A stretch of DNA of 12,701 nt from Nitrososphaerota archaeon (lineage in GTDB: Archaea > Thermoproteota > Nitrososphaeria > Nitrososphaerales > UBA183). Each line of letters begins with the position of its first letter. Within the stretch, counting starts at the first letter, position 1. The notes beneath the pieces were generated by a model. That model was not told where the DNA came from. It was given only the letters and a program-made list of their open reading frames with translations, and did not search any database. Positions 11,564 through 12,701 of the stretch are shown in pieces. The translations under genes and the position numbers were made by a program. The stretch covers positions 323-13,023 of the forward strand of contig JAPCJN010000054.1 in assembly GCA_027886925.1 (NCBI GenBank). The letters run 5' to 3'.

Positions 11564-11869
11564 ATGAAGCGTTCCAACATTGACGAATCCGCCGCCTACA
11601 AAGTCTGCAACGCAAATCGTCTCTCCGAGAATTGTTTTGAAGGATGCCGAAACATGGTGAGTGGCTTTTGTTCCAAATGCAGGAAAGAGATAGGCGGGTT
11701 CCTCAGGCCTCCCTTATGGCAATGCCCGACCTGCAGAAAGATTTGGTGCGAAAGCTGCCCGAAGAAGAAGGTGGGGCGTTGGTTCAAGAAGCTCGTCTGC
11801 CCCGAGTGCGGCATAGAGATGCGTGAGGGAGGCCTCGCGAGCGTAAGAAACTCGATGCAGACCTCTTGA
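11564..11869 (+). CDS. Cys-rich probable zinc-binding protein
   Basis: 101 aa with 11 cysteines. From the ATG at 11564 they fall at 15, 24, 28, 36, 39, 54, 57, 62, 65, 79 and 82. Four are CxxC knuckles: CSKC (36-39), CPTC (54-57), CESC (62-65) and CPEC (79-82), preceded by a CxxxC (24-28). The order suggests two or more zinc sites; the CSKC...CPTC part and the CESC...CPEC part would be a treble-clef or ribbon pair. Between them, WCESCPKKKVGRWFKKLVC is basic with aromatics, which would suit nucleic-acid or protein binding. No enzyme motif. An extra TTG lies one codon upstream at 11561. Family not recognised; soluble, cytoplasmic. Confidence 0.8.
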   Translation: MKRSNIDESAAYKVCNANRLSENCFEGCRNMVSGFCSKCRKEIGGFLRPPLWQCPTCRKIWCESCPKKKVGRWFKKLVCPECGIEMREGGLASVRNSMQTS

Positions 11870-12072
11870 GAATTCGATGATGGCGGGGATTGCAAGACTC
11901 TGCTCTTGTTTAGCTAGAGTGTTCGGTGTTCTTGGAGAACATGATCTCCTCGCGTGCTGGATTCCAGCGGGGTGGCTCCTCTCGGCTGGATAATCCCTTG
12001 AGCGTTTCGGCGCACTCTGCGTTCTAGGCAAGAGGGAGCTTTCGAAAAAATATGTTGTCAGGCGCCTAAAAA
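11870..12072. other. Intergenic region with two short hairpins
   Basis: Spacer of about 200 bp between convergent genes. It contains the palindromes GTTCT-TGG-AGAAC (11928-11940) and GCTGG-ATT-CCAGC (11956-11968) and the terminator of the leftward gene. A 38-aa ORF (11877-11993, plus) is open but has no promoter and no convincing composition. Confidence 0.4.
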
Positions 12073-12077
12073 TTAGG
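12045..12077 (-). terminator. Terminator of the beta-propeller gene
   Basis: On the minus strand the stop TAA is followed at once by TTTTT within a CCTAAAAATTAGG palindrome (12065-12077), then 15 bp later by a T6 tract (12045-12050). Archaeal RNA polymerase stops at such T tracts. Confidence 0.55.
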
Positions 12078-12701
12078 ACGCGGGCTTCCTGCCTCTCATG
12101 GCAAGATAGCCCGTCGCTATTATGAAGATCGCGGCGACTGCCCCGACCCCGTAGAGTGTGGTCGAGCTGACGCCTCCTGAGGAGGTGATTGTGGTTACAG
12201 ATGTGGTGACCGAGCCCGCACCAGAGACGGTTACGGTAGAGCCTGCGCCGCCGACCGTAGTCGTCGAGGTGACCGTGGCTCCTCCGCCGACCGTAGTCGT
12301 CGAGGTGACCGTGGCTCCTCCGCCGACCGTAGTCGTGGAAGTGACCGTAGAGCCTCCACCAGCGACCGTGGTCGTGGTGGTGCTGGTGCTCGTGACCGTG
12401 TTGGTTGTGGTGCCTGGAATATTTTGCAGGTTCAACGCCACGATGTCACCTGGGACTCCTGTGCCCCAAGTGACGAGACCGGCGGTGATTGGGAGGATGA
12501 CCTGCATCTGCCCGCTCGCTGTCGCACCGATAGACGGAAGGACATTGAGAGGGCCGCCGATGTAGTAGTCCTTGAGCGTAGTGCCCGTCTGGGCGTTGAG
12601 CATCAGCATGTCTCCTGATGACAATGTGATGAAGACTATGTTGCCGCTGTTGCTGTTGCCACCGCGGTATCCCTCAGTGGGGATAAAGTGAGTCCAGACA
12701 C
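12073..12701 (-). CDS. Surface PQQ-like beta-propeller with Thr-rich stalk and membrane anchor, N-terminus off window
   Basis: C-terminal 208 residues of a longer protein; the frame is open to the right edge. The visible start VWTHFIPTEGYRGGNSNSGN, then IVFITLSSGDMLMLNAQTG and IGGPLNVLPSIGATASGQMQ, follows the blade pattern of PQQ-type beta-propellers (visible strand, ALDAxTG-like turn, Pro-rich link). This part is the end of a propeller. It is followed by a Thr/Val/Gly/Ser stalk of repeats VGGGATVTSTTT (12 aa, 36 bp), likely extended and possibly glycosylated, then a membrane helix LYGVGAVAAIFIIATGYLA and a short basic tail RGRKPAS. The propeller is therefore displayed outside the cell. Whether it binds a quinone cannot be judged from this end. 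A TTG at 12622-12624 is not the true start, since the propeller match continues upstream. Confidence 0.82.
   Translation of the reverse strand, partial: VWTHFIPTEGYRGGNSNSGNIVFITLSSGDMLMLNAQTGTTLKDYYIGGPLNVLPSIGATASGQMQVILPITAGLVTWGTGVPGDIVALNLQNIPGTTTNTVTSTSTTTTTVAGGGSTVTSTTTVGGGATVTSTTTVGGGATVTSTTTVGGAGSTVTVSGAGSVTTSVTTITSSGGVSSTTLYGVGAVAAIFIIATGYLAMRGRKPAS
12246..12358. repeat. 36-bp tandem repeat encoding the Thr-rich stalk
   Basis: CCGACCGTAGTCGT recurs at 12251, 12287 and 12323, a period of 36 bp (12 codons, VGGGATVTSTTT). The first two units are identical over most of their length, the third differs slightly and flanking units are degenerate. The number of units is likely to vary between strains. 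Confidence 0.85.

Noticed and set aside
11877..11993. 38-aa plus-strand ORF after the Cys-rich gene
   Set aside because: No promoter, overlaps two hairpins, no convincing pattern beyond mild hydrophobicity.
11714..12031. 105-aa minus-strand frame over the Cys-rich gene
   Set aside because: Shadow of the CxxC gene; no promoter and no domain.

Overview
The window looks archaeal. It carries an archaeal-type elongation factor 2 (730 aa, diphthamide histidine present). TATA-like boxes lie about 24-26 bp in front of several start codons, as expected for leaderless archaeal transcripts. Several proteins are secreted and carry a Thr/Ser-rich stalk or a C-terminal membrane anchor with a basic tail. 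The EF-2 wording (LEQQRQMTIKAANV, VVKHHPPPHVAQ) reminds me of the Nitrososphaeria/Thaumarchaeota-Bathyarchaeia side of the archaea, but that placement comes from memory. The DNA is fairly GC-rich, with AT-rich promoters.

Layout. 1-1552 (+): an aquaporin-family channel whose frame has no stop before it has run 570 bp antisense into EF-2. 983-3175 (-): EF-2. 3284-3313: first copy of a 30-nt intergenic repeat. 3401-5402 (-): permease and ATPase of an ABC-2 exporter, led by a 92-aa protein of two similar halves. 5520-6552 (+), divergent: a six-helix membrane protein overlapping a winged-helix regulator. A perfect 19-bp palindrome sits exactly midway between the two divergent TATA boxes, so 3401-6552 reads as one self-contained regulated module.

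6553-7497 holds the second repeat copy, two small minus-strand genes that are easily missed (46 and 59 aa), and a hendecad coiled-coil protein. 7683-8993 (+) encodes a signal-peptide/Ig-like/anchor surface protein and a small two-helix membrane protein. 9182-9850 (-) is an ArsR-type winged helix fused to membrane helices and a Cys motif. 10029-11048 (-) is a secreted protein made of two nearly identical 133-aa domains with a membrane-anchor tail. 11187-11413 holds a tiny membrane-protein ORF (+) that converges on a decayed SHOCT-like gene (-). 11564-11869 (+) is a Cys-rich probable zinc protein. 12073-12701 (-) is the C-terminal part of a PQQ-like beta-propeller with a Thr-rich repeat stalk and membrane anchor; its N-terminus lies outside the window.

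The best candidates for something undescribed are the symmetric divergent control region with its ABC exporter module, the hidden small genes around the 30-nt repeat, and the tandem-domain surface proteins. No rRNA, tRNA, CRISPR array or transposase was recognised.
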